Shown: piece by piece, positions 41,148 to 49,932 of the stretch
How positions within the stretch are numbered: the stretch's first letter is position 1
How the letters are laid out: each line of letters begins with the position of its first letter
Origin: Burkholderia aenigmatica
GTDB taxonomy: Bacteria > Pseudomonadota > Gammaproteobacteria > Burkholderiales > Burkholderiaceae
Direction of reading: 5' to 3'
NCBI RefSeq assembly: GCF_902499175.1
Contig: NZ_CABVQC010000002.1
Location: 62,001 to 126,000, forward strand
DNA: 64,000 nt
Notes under the pieces: model-generated
Databases searched by the model: none
Told to the model about the DNA's origin: nothing
The model's input: only the letters and a program-made list of their open reading frames with translations
Made by a program: the position numbers and the translations under genes

Positions 41148-41495
41148 CTCGTTCCCTCTCGCTCGTAGTAAGACCCCACCTGCTGTGCGCCGGAACCTTG
41201 TGAATTCCTTGCGCGTCCTGGGTGCCCGTGTACCGGAACCCGCGATTGCCACGCTTTCGCTGCCACGACTCGAACGGATCGGCCTCGGGTCACCCGCACC
41301 ATCCAGCATCACCGTCGTTTTCTATTTCGATTCGTCATACTAAACACCTACATTGAGCGCATTGCCTGCTTCCTCCCGATTCGACGGACAACAGGTTCCG
41401 TACAAGGCGAGCCTGTACGCGCGCCTTGATGCACACCCTCCACTGCCGATCGGGTACTTCTCCTTCGTGGCGGCTTGCCGCTGCGGCCGCCGTCG
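41148..41495. other. Intergenic region upstream of the TonB receptor
   Basis: About 348 bases that should hold the receptor promoter; no clear Fur box was found by eye. No gene recognised; a long overlapping frame here lacks any protein features. Confidence 0.45.
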
Positions 41496-42071
41496 CTAGA
41501 ACAACCTGGGCGTGCCGACCAAGACGATCACCGCCTCTTCGTCGGCCGTGTTGCGCCACGCATGCGGCATCGTCGATTCGTAATGCGCGGTGTCGCCCTC
41601 GTTCAGCGTGAACGTGCAATCCTCGAGCGTCAGCGCCACCTGCCCGCGCAACACGTAGACGAACTCCTCGCCCGCATGCGTCGTCATCTCGGACGACAAC
41701 TGCCCCGCCGGCATCCTGACGAGAATCGCGTCGAGCTTGCGGCCGTCCACCAGGTTCGTCAGCCTGGCAAACAGGCTGGCCGAGTTCGTGAACTGGAAAT
41801 ACTGCAGCGCGTTGCCCCGGCATACCGAGCGCGCTTCCGTCGGCGTGTCGATGAAGTACTGCATCGTCACGCCCAGCGCCTTCGCGATCCGGACCAGCGA
41901 CGTGATCGACGGCGTCGCCCGCCCGCGCTCGACTTGAGACAGGAACGGTTTCGAAATGCCGGCGATCGTCGACGTTTCGTCGAGCGTGAGTTTCAGGCGC
42001 TGGCGCAGCGCCCGGATCTTGTTGCCTAGCGACACGGCGACGAGCACCGACTCATCAGGGGGCAAAACCAT
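41496..42071 (-). CDS. XRE-family regulator with cupin domain
   Basis: A 191-residue protein: N-terminal HTH (IRALRQRLKLTLDETSTIAGISKPFLSQVERGRATPSI) and a C-terminal cupin (HAGEEFVYVLRGQVALTLED then MPHAWRN). This PuuR/SutR-like group controls amine, amino-acid or other catabolic genes. The ATG at 42071 is the first with family-like sequence. It lies next to the TonB receptor and is a candidate regulator of it. Confidence 0.88.
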   Translation of the reverse strand: MVLPPDESVLVAVSLGNKIRALRQRLKLTLDETSTIAGISKPFLSQVERGRATPSITSLVRIAKALGVTMQYFIDTPTEARSVCRGNALQYFQFTNSASLFARLTNLVDGRKLDAILVRMPAGQLSSEMTTHAGEEFVYVLRGQVALTLEDCTFTLNEGDTAHYESTMPHAWRNTADEEAVIVLVGTPRLF

Positions 42072-42373
42072 GGAAAGACGGACCCTCGCAGTCGAAATCG
42101 GTTTGATGTCGTCAAGACGCGCCCCATGCCGTGACGCGACCGGCCCGGCGCGATACCCGGCTGCACGCTTCCGTGGCCTGAGAGCCACGCGCGGCGCGGC
42201 ATGGCACCCGCGTCGCGCGGCCACGCAGCCCTCGCACATTTCGTTCGGTTTACTAATCAACAAGGCTGCCCCTTTCCATCGGCCGACCTGCCCGTCGTGC
42301 ATCGGTGCTGTCGCGGCGGCACACCGCTTGCCGACCGCGCCCGTGTTGCGCGCCGTCGTACCCTTCCGTTGCG
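42072..42373. other. Intergenic region
   Basis: About 302 bases between the regulator's start and the end of the TPR gene. It should hold the regulator's promoter; nothing further recognised. Confidence 0.4.
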
Positions 42374-43564
42374 TTACCGGGATGCCACCACCGTCCAGAG
42401 GCGCGCCAGGTCACCGGAACCGTCGGTTCCCTTCACCGTGCGCAGTACCTGGACCGCACGCGCCTTCTGGCCGGCGACGTAGTACGCCTCGCCGAGCCGC
42501 AGTCGCGCCGCATCGGGATGCTCGATTCCGCCCTTCGCGATCGCCTGCTCCATCATCGGCAGCCCCTGCTGGGGATGGCCCTCGAAGACGAGGTTCATGC
42601 CCGCATCGATCGGCGTCGCAGGCGTCGTGGCGTCGCCGCCCGATTGCGCGCGCTTCGCGGCCAATGCCTGCAGCCGCTTCTCGCGGTCGGCCTGTGCATC
42701 CTTGCCGAGTACGCCGGACGCGAACCCCTGGTCGATCACCTGCTTGCCTTCGGCGGGCGACCCCGCAACCAGCGCGAGCTGCGTCATCTCCATGTACGCG
42801 TTCGCTGACGCGAGCGAGCCCGTTGCCCGCCGCAACCGGTAGATGTCGAGATCGAGCGACGGCAGATAGCCGGGGGTGCCGCGAATGGCCGTGACCATTT
42901 CGTCCCAGTACGCGGGGCTCGGGTGGTAGGCCACCAGCAGCCCGAGCGCGCTGCGATACGCGTTGCCGTCCTTCACTTTCTGCGCGCAGGTCGCCAGCAT
43001 CTGCAACTGCCCTTCATCCGGTGCGTGTCCGCCATTCGCCTGCGCGTCCGTGCTCGCTTTCAACTGACTCACGAGCGGTGCGCAATCGTTTGACAGGTAG
43101 TACGACTGCGTGAGCAGCGTGCGCATTTCCGGATCCGATCCACCTGCCTTCAGGTAGCGCTGGGCAATCCGGATCGCGAGCGGATAGTTCTTCTGCTGGA
43201 AGTAGATGCCGGCCAGCGCCGCCGTTGTCCGCTGCTCATCCTCGCCCGACAGCCGCCCCGAATTCAGCACGGTTTCGTACGCCTGCGCAGCCGTGCCCGT
43301 GTCGCCGGCCGCCATCGCCGCCGCGCCGCGCATCTCTTCGACCATATAGGTTTCGTACGGCGTCCGGTTCGGCACGGCGGCCGCCTGGGCGATCTTGCCC
43401 AGCGCGTCGCGATACTTGTGCGCCCGGTACAGCTCCTGTGCGGCCGCCAACGGTTTCGCCACATCAGGCCGCAGCGCGTCCGCCGGCAACGCCGGGCGTC
43501 CGAGCATGCCTGCCGCGCCGAGCGCCGTCACCGCCATCATCCGTTTCCATCGTCGCTGGTTCAT
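42374..43564 (-). CDS. Secreted TPR-repeat protein
   Basis: A 396-residue protein with an N-terminal signal peptide (MAVTALGAAGMLGRPALPADA) and helical TPR-like repeats (AAQELYRAHKYRDALGKIAQAA; AAQAYETVLNSGRLSGEDEQRTTAALAGIYFQQKNYPLAI). It is the last gene of the TonB system operon in the leftward direction, 16 bases after an ExbD. It may assist envelope complex assembly or biopolymer transport. Confidence 0.8.
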   Translation of the reverse strand: MNQRRWKRMMAVTALGAAGMLGRPALPADALRPDVAKPLAAAQELYRAHKYRDALGKIAQAAAVPNRTPYETYMVEEMRGAAAMAAGDTGTAAQAYETVLNSGRLSGEDEQRTTAALAGIYFQQKNYPLAIRIAQRYLKAGGSDPEMRTLLTQSYYLSNDCAPLVSQLKASTDAQANGGHAPDEGQLQMLATCAQKVKDGNAYRSALGLLVAYHPSPAYWDEMVTAIRGTPGYLPSLDLDIYRLRRATGSLASANAYMEMTQLALVAGSPAEGKQVIDQGFASGVLGKDAQADREKRLQALAAKRAQSGGDATTPATPIDAGMNLVFEGHPQQGLPMMEQAIAKGGIEHPDAARLRLGEAYYVAGQKARAVQVLRTVKGTDGSGDLARLWTVVASR

Positions 43565-43580
43565 CGGCTCGTCCGTGTCG

Positions 43581-44012
43581 TCATTGCATGAACTGTTCGT
43601 TACCGATCAGGCCGATCTTGGTCGCGCCCACGCGTTGCGCGGACGCGAGCACGGCGGCCACATCCTTGTACGGCACCAGCTTGTTGGGGCGCAGATGGAT
43701 CTCCGCCTGTACCGGCTCCGCCGCCACCTGGGTCAGTTTTGCCTCGAGCGCTGTGCGGTCCGGTACTGGCGCACCGTTCCATGTCGTCGTGCCGTCGAAG
43801 TCGATGTCGATCTGCACGATTTCCGGCGGCGTGGCCGGCGGCGGCGGATTACCCACCGGCAGGTCCATCTTCACCGAATGCATCTGAATCGGGATCGTGA
43901 TGATCAGCATGATCAGCAACACCAGCATCACGTCGATCAACGGCGTGGTGTTGATATCGACCATCACTTCCGGTTCGGCGTTGCTTCCGCCCGAAGGCAC
44001 ATTCATTCCCAT
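43581..44012 (-). CDS. exbD: ExbD-type biopolymer transporter, second copy
   Basis: A 143-residue ExbD/TolR protein: one membrane helix preceded by the conserved Asp (INTTPLIDVMLVLLIMLIITIP) and a periplasmic domain. Start at 44012 has AGGAG. Second of two different ExbD proteins in one operon; it is separated from the first by a tandem-repeat region. Confidence 0.9.
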   Translation of the reverse strand: MGMNVPSGGSNAEPEVMVDINTTPLIDVMLVLLIMLIITIPIQMHSVKMDLPVGNPPPPATPPEIVQIDIDFDGTTTWNGAPVPDRTALEAKLTQVAAEPVQAEIHLRPNKLVPYKDVAAVLASAQRVGATKIGLIGNEQFMQ

Positions 44013-44023
44013 CGTCGACTCCT

Positions 44024-44170
44024 GTCGATCCACGTTAGCGCCTTAGCACCTACGCAGCCCCCATACTTCACGGTCGACCCGCGCCAGCGCTTTTTCCCTT
44101 ACACCGGCCCAGTGCGTCACCGTCGACCAGCGTCAGTGCCTCAAACCTGCCGCCGGCCCCCTGTTTCACC
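44024..44170. repeat. Three tandem 49-bp repeats between the two exbD genes
   Basis: Units at 44024-44072, 44073-44121 and 44122-44170, each beginning GTCGA(C/T)C and ending near TTCAC(G/C). Unit one is clearly related to the units at 60952-61099. They fill the whole intergenic space between the exbD genes. Confidence 0.7.
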
Positions 44171-44187
44171 CCCATTCCCGTGCGCGA

Positions 44188-44610
44188 CTATCCCCCGCGC
44201 GCAGGCGGCTCCGTAATGAACGACAGTTTCGCAATCCCCGCGCGCTCGCACATCGTGACCACCCGGCCGATGAACTCATAGCGCGTGTTCTGATCGCCGC
44301 GCACGTGGACGCTCGGCTGCGGCTGCTGCTGCGACACGCCCTTCAGCTTCGCAAGCAGCGTCTGCGCATCCACCAGTTGCTCGCCCCAGAAGAAATCGCC
44401 GTCGCGGTTCACCGCGATCTCGATGCTCTTCGGTGTCGTCTGCAGCGGCTGCACCGTCTCCTTCGGCAGCTGAAGCTGGATCGTGTGCGTCACGACCGGA
44501 ATCGTGATCAGGAAGATGATCAGCAACACCAGCATCACGTCGACGAGCGGCGTCGTGTTGATGTTGGCGATCACCTCGTCGCTATCGTCCTGCCCGACGT
44601 TCATGGCCAT
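44188..44610 (-). CDS. exbD: ExbD-type biopolymer transporter, first copy
   Basis: A 140-residue ExbD: cytoplasmic start, membrane helix with the conserved Asp (INTTPLVDVMLVLLIIFLITIP) and periplasmic domain. Lies 20 bases after exbB. Transmits proton-motive energy to TonB with ExbB. Confidence 0.92.
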   Translation of the reverse strand: MAMNVGQDDSDEVIANINTTPLVDVMLVLLIIFLITIPVVTHTIQLQLPKETVQPLQTTPKSIEIAVNRDGDFFWGEQLVDAQTLLAKLKGVSQQQPQPSVHVRGDQNTRYEFIGRVVTMCERAGIAKLSFITEPPARGG

Positions 44611-44630
44611 CGCGCGTCTCCGTCAGCCGA

Positions 44631-45545
44631 TCAGTTCGCAAGCGACGCGGCTGCCGGCGACGCCGCCGCGCGCCCCGGGCGCCGATTGCCGGCCAGCAGC
44701 ACCGTGTGCAGTTGCGCGCCGAAGTTGCGGACCCGCTCCATCACCGACTTGTTGCGCCGGACCAGGAAGTTGTAACCGAGCACCGCCGGCACCGCGACGG
44801 CGAGGCCGATCGCGGTCATGATGAGCGCCTCGCCCACCGGGCCCGCGACCTTGTCGATCGACGCCTGGCCGGCAATGCCGATGGCCGTCAGTGCGTGATA
44901 GATCCCCCAGACCGTGCCGAACAGCCCGACGAACGGCGCGGTGGAGCCCACCGTGGCCAGGAAGGCCAGCCCGTCCTGCATCCGGTTCGACACGTTCGTG
45001 ATCGAGCGCTCGACCGAGACGTCGATCCACGTATTGCGGTCCACCGCTTCCAGCAGCGCGTCTTCATGGTGCTCGCCGGCCTCGATCGCCGTTTCGGCGA
45101 TGAACCGGAACGGCGACGCCTCGTCGAGCAGCTTGGCGCCCTCGGCCAGCGACGGCGCGGACCAGAGCTGCGCATCCGCCAGCTTCGCGCGGCGATTCGC
45201 GCGCAACTGTTCCACGAACTTCGTGATCATGATGTACCAGCTTCCCATCGACATGATCACCAGCAGGATCAGCACGAAACGAGCGACGAAGTCGCCGTTC
45301 TTCCATAGCGCGCCGAGCCCGTACGGATTCTCGACTGCTTCCGTCGTGGCCGGCGCAGGCGGCGGAGCCGGCTCGGCAGCGGCCGGAGCCGGGGCCGGTG
45401 CGGCCGACGGCGCCGCGGCCTGCGCCGATGTGCCGGCCGCGCCGCTTGCCTGCGCATGGGCGAGCTGCGGCGCAACGAACCCGTCGATTGCGGCGACGGA
45501 CATCAGGATGCTTGCCGCCAGCGCGGCCAGTGAACGCTTCGTCAT
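44631..45545 (-). CDS. exbB: ExbB/TolQ-type proton channel
   Basis: A 304-residue protein with an extended N-terminal part: signal-like segment (SLAALAASILMSVAAIDGFV) and an Ala/Pro-rich linker, then the ExbB core with three membrane helices (FVLILLVIMSMGSWYIMI; FLATVGSTAPFVGLFGTVWGIYHAL; LIMTAIGLAVAVPAVLGYN). The long N-terminus occurs in many Burkholderia ExbB. Chosen start 45545. Confidence 0.92.
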   Translation of the reverse strand: MTKRSLAALAASILMSVAAIDGFVAPQLAHAQASGAAGTSAQAAAPSAAPAPAPAAAEPAPPPAPATTEAVENPYGLGALWKNGDFVARFVLILLVIMSMGSWYIMITKFVEQLRANRRAKLADAQLWSAPSLAEGAKLLDEASPFRFIAETAIEAGEHHEDALLEAVDRNTWIDVSVERSITNVSNRMQDGLAFLATVGSTAPFVGLFGTVWGIYHALTAIGIAGQASIDKVAGPVGEALIMTAIGLAVAVPAVLGYNFLVRRNKSVMERVRNFGAQLHTVLLAGNRRPGRAAASPAAASLAN

Positions 45546-45631
45546 ACCCCACTCCAATTATTTCGGTGAACTTAATACGTCAGTTCGAGATGGTTTTCCC
45601 CGGCCCGGTTCGCGCCGGGCCGCCCACTGCA

Positions 45632-46330
45632 TCAATTCAGATTGAACGAGAACGGTACCTGGACCCGCACCGACTGGCCCTGCGCGACACACTTGAATCG
45701 TTTCACGGTGTTGTAGGCCGCGCGATCGAGGATCGGATCCGCCGACTGCGCCACGCGCTCGTTCGTGATGTTCCCTTCCGCATCCACGACGAACTCGATC
45801 GTCACGTCGCCCGTGATGTTGTTTTCCTGCGCTTCCTTCGGATACTGGATCGACGCGCGAAGCGTGTCCGAATTCGGGCAGACCACGCCTACGTCATGGC
45901 TGACGGGCTTGGCCGGGGCCGGAGGCGCCACGACCGGCGCCTGCACGGCCGGCGCAGATGGTACCGGGGCCGACTGGTGCGTGATCGTCGCCTGCGGCGG
46001 CGCCTGCACCGGCACTTCCGGCGGCGGGACGAACGGCGGCGGCGGCGGCGCGAATTTCGGCGGCGGGAGTTTGACCACGGGCATCGGCGGTGGCGGCGGT
46101 GGCTTGACCGGCTCGATGATGCGGGTTTCGATCGGATGCTGGATCACCTGCACGACTTTCGTCGCGAGGCCGTTGAGCAGCGCGTAGATCAGCACTGCAT
46201 GCAGCACCAGGACGATTCCGATGCCACCGAACCGGCGCACCGGATTCTGTTGCTTCTTGCCGAACTCTCGCGGACGGCCCAGCGTAGCCAGTCCGCTGTT
46301 CGACGTAACCAGACGTTCTTCGACTTTCAT
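45632..46330 (-). CDS. tonB: TonB energy transducer
   Basis: A 232-residue protein: short cytoplasmic part, one membrane helix (GGIGIVLVLHAVLIYALL), a proline-rich spacer across the periplasm (poly-Pro runs between residues ~75 and 150) and the TonB C-terminal domain (SIQYPKEAQENNITGDVTIEFVVDAEGNI). It couples inner-membrane energy to TonB receptors such as the one at 38340-41147. Start at 46330 chosen; other in-frame ATG codons lie at 46339 and 46351. Confidence 0.9.
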   Translation of the reverse strand: MKVEERLVTSNSGLATLGRPREFGKKQQNPVRRFGGIGIVLVLHAVLIYALLNGLATKVVQVIQHPIETRIIEPVKPPPPPPMPVVKLPPPKFAPPPPPFVPPPEVPVQAPPQATITHQSAPVPSAPAVQAPVVAPPAPAKPVSHDVGVVCPNSDTLRASIQYPKEAQENNITGDVTIEFVVDAEGNITNERVAQSADPILDRAAYNTVKRFKCVAQGQSVRVQVPFSFNLN

Positions 46331-47157
46331 GCCCACCATCCCATCCCCCAAGCGATTCGCCCAGTTTCGGATTGCTGCCGGCGGCGAAGCCAGGTCGGCA
46401 TCGCCATCGCATCAACGCGAACATTTCATTTCAAATTCAATTAGCAATCCGAATTGAAAGAATTGCATTCGAATTCCAATTCATTCTTTTTCAAGGAATC
46501 GTTCCGGCCGGCGCGGCCCGGCATTGAACCGGAAAACCACGCGCCTGCACGTTCAGGCAATTGTCAGCTGAGCGGGCGGCACCTTGTGTTTCGCATGACG
46601 GTTCGCCGTTCGTTACACGGTGATGTCATTTGTGCCGTTCACTTGGGAGCAGAAGATAGCAAGGAAAAAATTTTGACGTCAAACTTTATTTGATACCCGA
46701 ATACAAAGTTTGGAGGGTTTATTCAAATAATATTCCAGTAAGCACAAATCAAACTTTTATTATTAAAACGGTAATTGAATTGTATGGATATATGAAAAAT
46801 CGGATATTAAGCCGCTTCAACATAAATAACGGCATATTTCCCGCGCTGCACCAAAATGAGCCGGCTGGGAAGGGAGCGGCAGAGTGTGCGTCCTCGCCTC
46901 GTCGACGTCCGCATCGGTCGCCCGATACGCTTGTCGACCGCATCGAGCTGGTCTACACCGCTTCCTAAAAACGTCTGAAGCAGCATCGATATCCAGACAG
47001 TTAATCTGCAATGCGATACAAGTTATAGCCTTAACTCATCATCGCCAAGCAATCACGATAATTTCGCACATCGAATTAACTATCTCGCGACACACCCCAT
47101 CCCCCGACACGCAGCGTTGTCACACTCGCATCGCCCCGTACCAACGCGCCGCGCGCG
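46331..47157. other. Long intergenic region with AT-rich island
   Basis: About 830 bases between tonB and the YbaK-type gene. Bases ~46405-46490 and 46640-46850 are strongly AT-rich against the GC-rich surroundings and contain AATTC/GAATT repeats and a TTGACGTCAA palindrome (46673-46682). No convincing protein was seen; one 92-codon frame at 46690-46968 lacks any family pattern. Regulatory region of the TonB operon plus possible foreign DNA. Confidence 0.5.
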
Positions 47158-47643
47158 TCAGGACTGCATGCCCTGCATCTTGTGCGAGAAATGCGCGCGC
47201 TCGGCCGTCTCCATCAGCATCAGGAATTCATCCTGCATCATATGGATCAGCGCTTCGTGGTCGCCGGCCTCGAAATAGACTTCCGGCTGCTGCGCGAGAC
47301 GTTCCTCGAGAAACGTCTTCATTCCGTACGCCATACAAACCGGCGGCAGCGCACCCATGTCGCAATCCTTGAACAGCTCGCGCAGCTCGGCCTCCCGGGC
47401 GAGCACGAGATGGCGTCCCGTCTTCACCCAGAGATCCGACAGGCGCACGGCATGTGTGGTCGGCAATACGGCGGCGACGTAGCCTTCGTCGTCTTCAAGG
47501 AGCACGGTTTTCGCGAGGCGATCGCCGGGAATATGCGCGGCAGCGGCCGTCTCCATGCTCGTATGGCTATAGGGGTGGTACACCACTTCGTACCGCGATG
47601 ACTTCTGACGCAGGCAATCCTGCAGGGTGGCTGACACAGGCAT
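47158..47643 (-). CDS. YbaK/ProX-type aminoacyl-tRNA deacylase-like protein
   Basis: A 161-residue protein of the YbaK/EbsC superfamily (YEVVYHPYSHTSMETAAAAHIPGDRLAKTVLLEDDEGYVAAVLP). Members remove wrongly attached amino acids from tRNA. GAGGTG stands before the start at 47643. The C-terminal part is more acidic and Met/His-rich than typical. Confidence 0.85.
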   Translation of the reverse strand: MPVSATLQDCLRQKSSRYEVVYHPYSHTSMETAAAAHIPGDRLAKTVLLEDDEGYVAAVLPTTHAVRLSDLWVKTGRHLVLAREAELRELFKDCDMGALPPVCMAYGMKTFLEERLAQQPEVYFEAGDHEALIHMMQDEFLMLMETAERAHFSHKMQGMQS

Positions 47644-47753
47644 GGCACACCTCGTCTGAACGATCGGGCGAACGGAGTTCGCTCCGGATTCGTTCAGCAT
47701 AGGTCGCATTCGGGCGGATGGAAATCCTCGCCTCTCCCGCGCCGCACACGGGC

Positions 47754-48743
47754 TCAACGCCAGGGTTCAGTCCCCGGGTCCAGCCCCTTTTCCCGCAGCC
47801 ATTCCCGATTGAAAAGCCGCGCGCGATAGATGTCGCCACGGTCGCACAGCAAGGTCACGATCGTGTGCCCCGGGCCCATCCGGCCGGCCAGCCAGACCGC
47901 CGCCGCGACGTTGATGCCGCTCGATCCGCCGACGTACAGCCCTTCCTCGCGCAGCAGCCGGTAGACCATCGTCACGCACTGCTGATCGTCGATCCGCACG
48001 GCGTCGTCGATCGGTGTGCCCGCCAGGTTCTCGGTGACGCGCGTCGACCCGATGCCTTCGGTGATCGAGCTGCCTTCCGCGCCGAGGTCGCCCGTTTTCA
48101 CGTAACCATAGAGCCCGCTGCCGTGCGGGTCGGCCAGCACGATCCGGACGTCTGGATTCTGCTCTTTCAGATAACGGCTCACGCCGGCCAGCGTGCCGCC
48201 CGTCCCGGTCGCGCAGACGAACGCATCGATCGTGCCCGCCGTATCGCGCCAGATTTCGGGCCCGGTCGTCTCGTAGTGCGCCTGACGATTGACGACGTTG
48301 TCGAACTGATTGGCCCACACGGCGTTGTCGAGTTCGTCCGCGAGCCGCCCGGCAATCTTCTGATAGTTGTTCGGGTCACGATAGGGTGCCGCCGGTACCG
48401 GGCGCACCTCGGCGCCGAGCGTGCGCAGGATCGCCATCTTGTCCGGCGATTGCGTGTCGGGAATCACGATCACGCAGCGATAGCCACGCGCCGCGCAGAT
48501 GTGCGCGAGACCGATGCCGGTGTTGCCCGCCGTGCCCTCGACGACGGTGCCGCCCGGCTTCAGCACGCCACGCCGCTCGGCGTCGCGGATGATGTACAGT
48601 GCCGCGCGGTCCTTCACCGACCCGCCCGGATTCATGAATTCCGCCTTGCCCAGGATCTCGCAGCCCGTCTCGGCGCTGAGCTTCGTCAGGCGAATCAGCG
48701 GCGTGCGCCCCACGCAGTCGACGAAGCCTTGTCGCACGTCCAT
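47754..48743 (-). CDS. Cysteine synthase/cystathionine beta-synthase-type PLP enzyme
   Basis: A 329-residue PLP enzyme with Lys44 in GGSVKDR as the PLP anchor, the substrate loop EGTAGNTGIG (serine of the usual TSGNT is Ala-Gly here) and the phosphate loop GTGGTLAG. It resembles O-acetylserine sulfhydrylases and Burkholderia cysteine-synthase-like proteins. Start 48743 has GGAGG. Divergent from the gene at 48887. Confidence 0.88.
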   Translation of the reverse strand: MDVRQGFVDCVGRTPLIRLTKLSAETGCEILGKAEFMNPGGSVKDRAALYIIRDAERRGVLKPGGTVVEGTAGNTGIGLAHICAARGYRCVIVIPDTQSPDKMAILRTLGAEVRPVPAAPYRDPNNYQKIAGRLADELDNAVWANQFDNVVNRQAHYETTGPEIWRDTAGTIDAFVCATGTGGTLAGVSRYLKEQNPDVRIVLADPHGSGLYGYVKTGDLGAEGSSITEGIGSTRVTENLAGTPIDDAVRIDDQQCVTMVYRLLREEGLYVGGSSGINVAAAVWLAGRMGPGHTIVTLLCDRGDIYRARLFNREWLREKGLDPGTEPWR

Positions 48744-48886
48744 GTCTGCCTCCGTTGCCTTCGCGCAGCGCGCGCCACACACAACGAAGGATAGGCCGCC
48801 CGCGCGGCTTTCGTCGCCGGCCGCCGCGTATTAAGCTTGAAGAGCCCATTGCGGCGCACGCGCCGCATCGCGAGACGAGGTCCTCC

Positions 48887-49375
48887 ATGCTGCAACTGCA
48901 AACCGTTGCCATCGACAAGCCCGAGACCGTGAATTTCATCCTCGGCCAGTCGCATTTCATCAAGTCCGTCGAGGACATCCACGAGGCGCTGGTCGGCACC
49001 GTGCCCGGCATCCGCTTCGGGCTCGCCTTCTGCGAGGCGTCGGGCAAGCGGCTGGTGCGCCACTCCGGCACCGATGCGGCGCTCGTCGAACTGGCATGCC
49101 GCAACGCCAGCGCGATCGGCGCCGGTCACGCGTTCATCGTGTTCCTCGGCGACGGGTTCTATCCGGTCAACGTCCTCAATGCGATCAAGGCCGTGCCGGA
49201 GGTCTGCCGGATCTATTGCGCGACCGCGAACCCGACCGACGTGATCGTCGCGGAAACCGCGCAAGGACGCGGAATCGTCGGCGTCGTCGACGGCTTTGGG
49301 CCGCTCGGTGTCGAAAATGACGACGACGTCCGCTGGCGCAAGGAGCTGCTGCGCACGATCGGCTACAAGGCGTAG
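48887..49375 (+). CDS. Adenosine-specific kinase family protein
   Basis: A 162-residue protein of the DUF355/adenosine-specific kinase family (IRFGLAFCEASGKRLVRHSGTD; GIVGVVDGFGPLGVENDDDV). Family members studied in archaea bind adenosine and show kinase activity in vitro. GAGG precedes the ATG. Function in bacteria unproven. Confidence 0.82.
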   Translation: MLQLQTVAIDKPETVNFILGQSHFIKSVEDIHEALVGTVPGIRFGLAFCEASGKRLVRHSGTDAALVELACRNASAIGAGHAFIVFLGDGFYPVNVLNAIKAVPEVCRIYCATANPTDVIVAETAQGRGIVGVVDGFGPLGVENDDDVRWRKELLRTIGYKA

Positions 49376-49496
49376 GGACAGACCGCCGGCGCCGGCCTGT
49401 AGACCTGGCTGCATCGAAGGCGCGTTGCGGCCGGGACTTCAGGACGGATGACGCTCAGACCGTTAGTTGCGTTTATCGGAACGAACGCGCGCCGCC

Positions 49497-49538
49497 GCTC
49501 CTGTCGTGCCGCTCCTGTCGTGCCGCTCCTGTCGTGCC
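49497..49538. repeat. Three perfect 14-bp tandem repeats
   Basis: GCTCCTGTCGTGCC repeated three times without change, 94 bases before the YciI-type gene. Short simple-sequence repeat; possible copy-number variation. Confidence 0.85.
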
Positions 49539-49631
49539 GCTACCGTCCGCCTGCCCTATACTGCCCGCAGCAGACTGACTGACGGTGCGCTGACACACCC
49601 ACCGGCCGCCGCGATTCCTACCGGAGCCACC

Positions 49632-49919
49632 ATGCATTACCAGTTGATCTACGAACTCGTCGACGATTACCTGTCCCGTCGCGAACCGTTCCGCGCCCAG
49701 CACCTCGCGCTGGCTCAGGCCGCGACCGAGCGCGGCGAGCTCGTCCTCGCCGGCGCGCTGTCGGACCCGGCCGACCAGGCCGTGCTCGTGTTCGAAGGGG
49801 ATTCGCCTGAGGCGGCCGAGTCGTTTGCACGCGCCGATCCGTACGTGCAGAACGGCGTCGTGAAATCGTGGCGCGTGCGTCCGTGGCAAGTCGTGATCGG
49901 CAAGCACGCGCCGCGCTAG
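49632..49919 (+). CDS. YciI-like protein
   Basis: A 95-residue protein of the YciI family (YQLIYELVDDYLSRREPFRAQHLALAQAA; DPYVQNGVVKSWRVRPWQVVIG), with the His and Asp of the family's putative active site. GGAGCC upstream of the ATG. Small ferredoxin-like fold; role unknown. Confidence 0.88.
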   Translation: MHYQLIYELVDDYLSRREPFRAQHLALAQAATERGELVLAGALSDPADQAVLVFEGDSPEAAESFARADPYVQNGVVKSWRVRPWQVVIGKHAPR

Positions 49920-49932
49920 GCGCGACGCGGGA

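Noticed and set aside
41335..41823. A 162-codon leftward frame overlapping the XRE-cupin gene
   Set aside because: Shadow of the real gene on the same strand in another frame; no family pattern.
46690..46968. A 92-codon rightward frame starting in the AT-rich island
   Set aside because: No ribosome site of good quality and no protein features; composition follows the two DNA regions it crosses.
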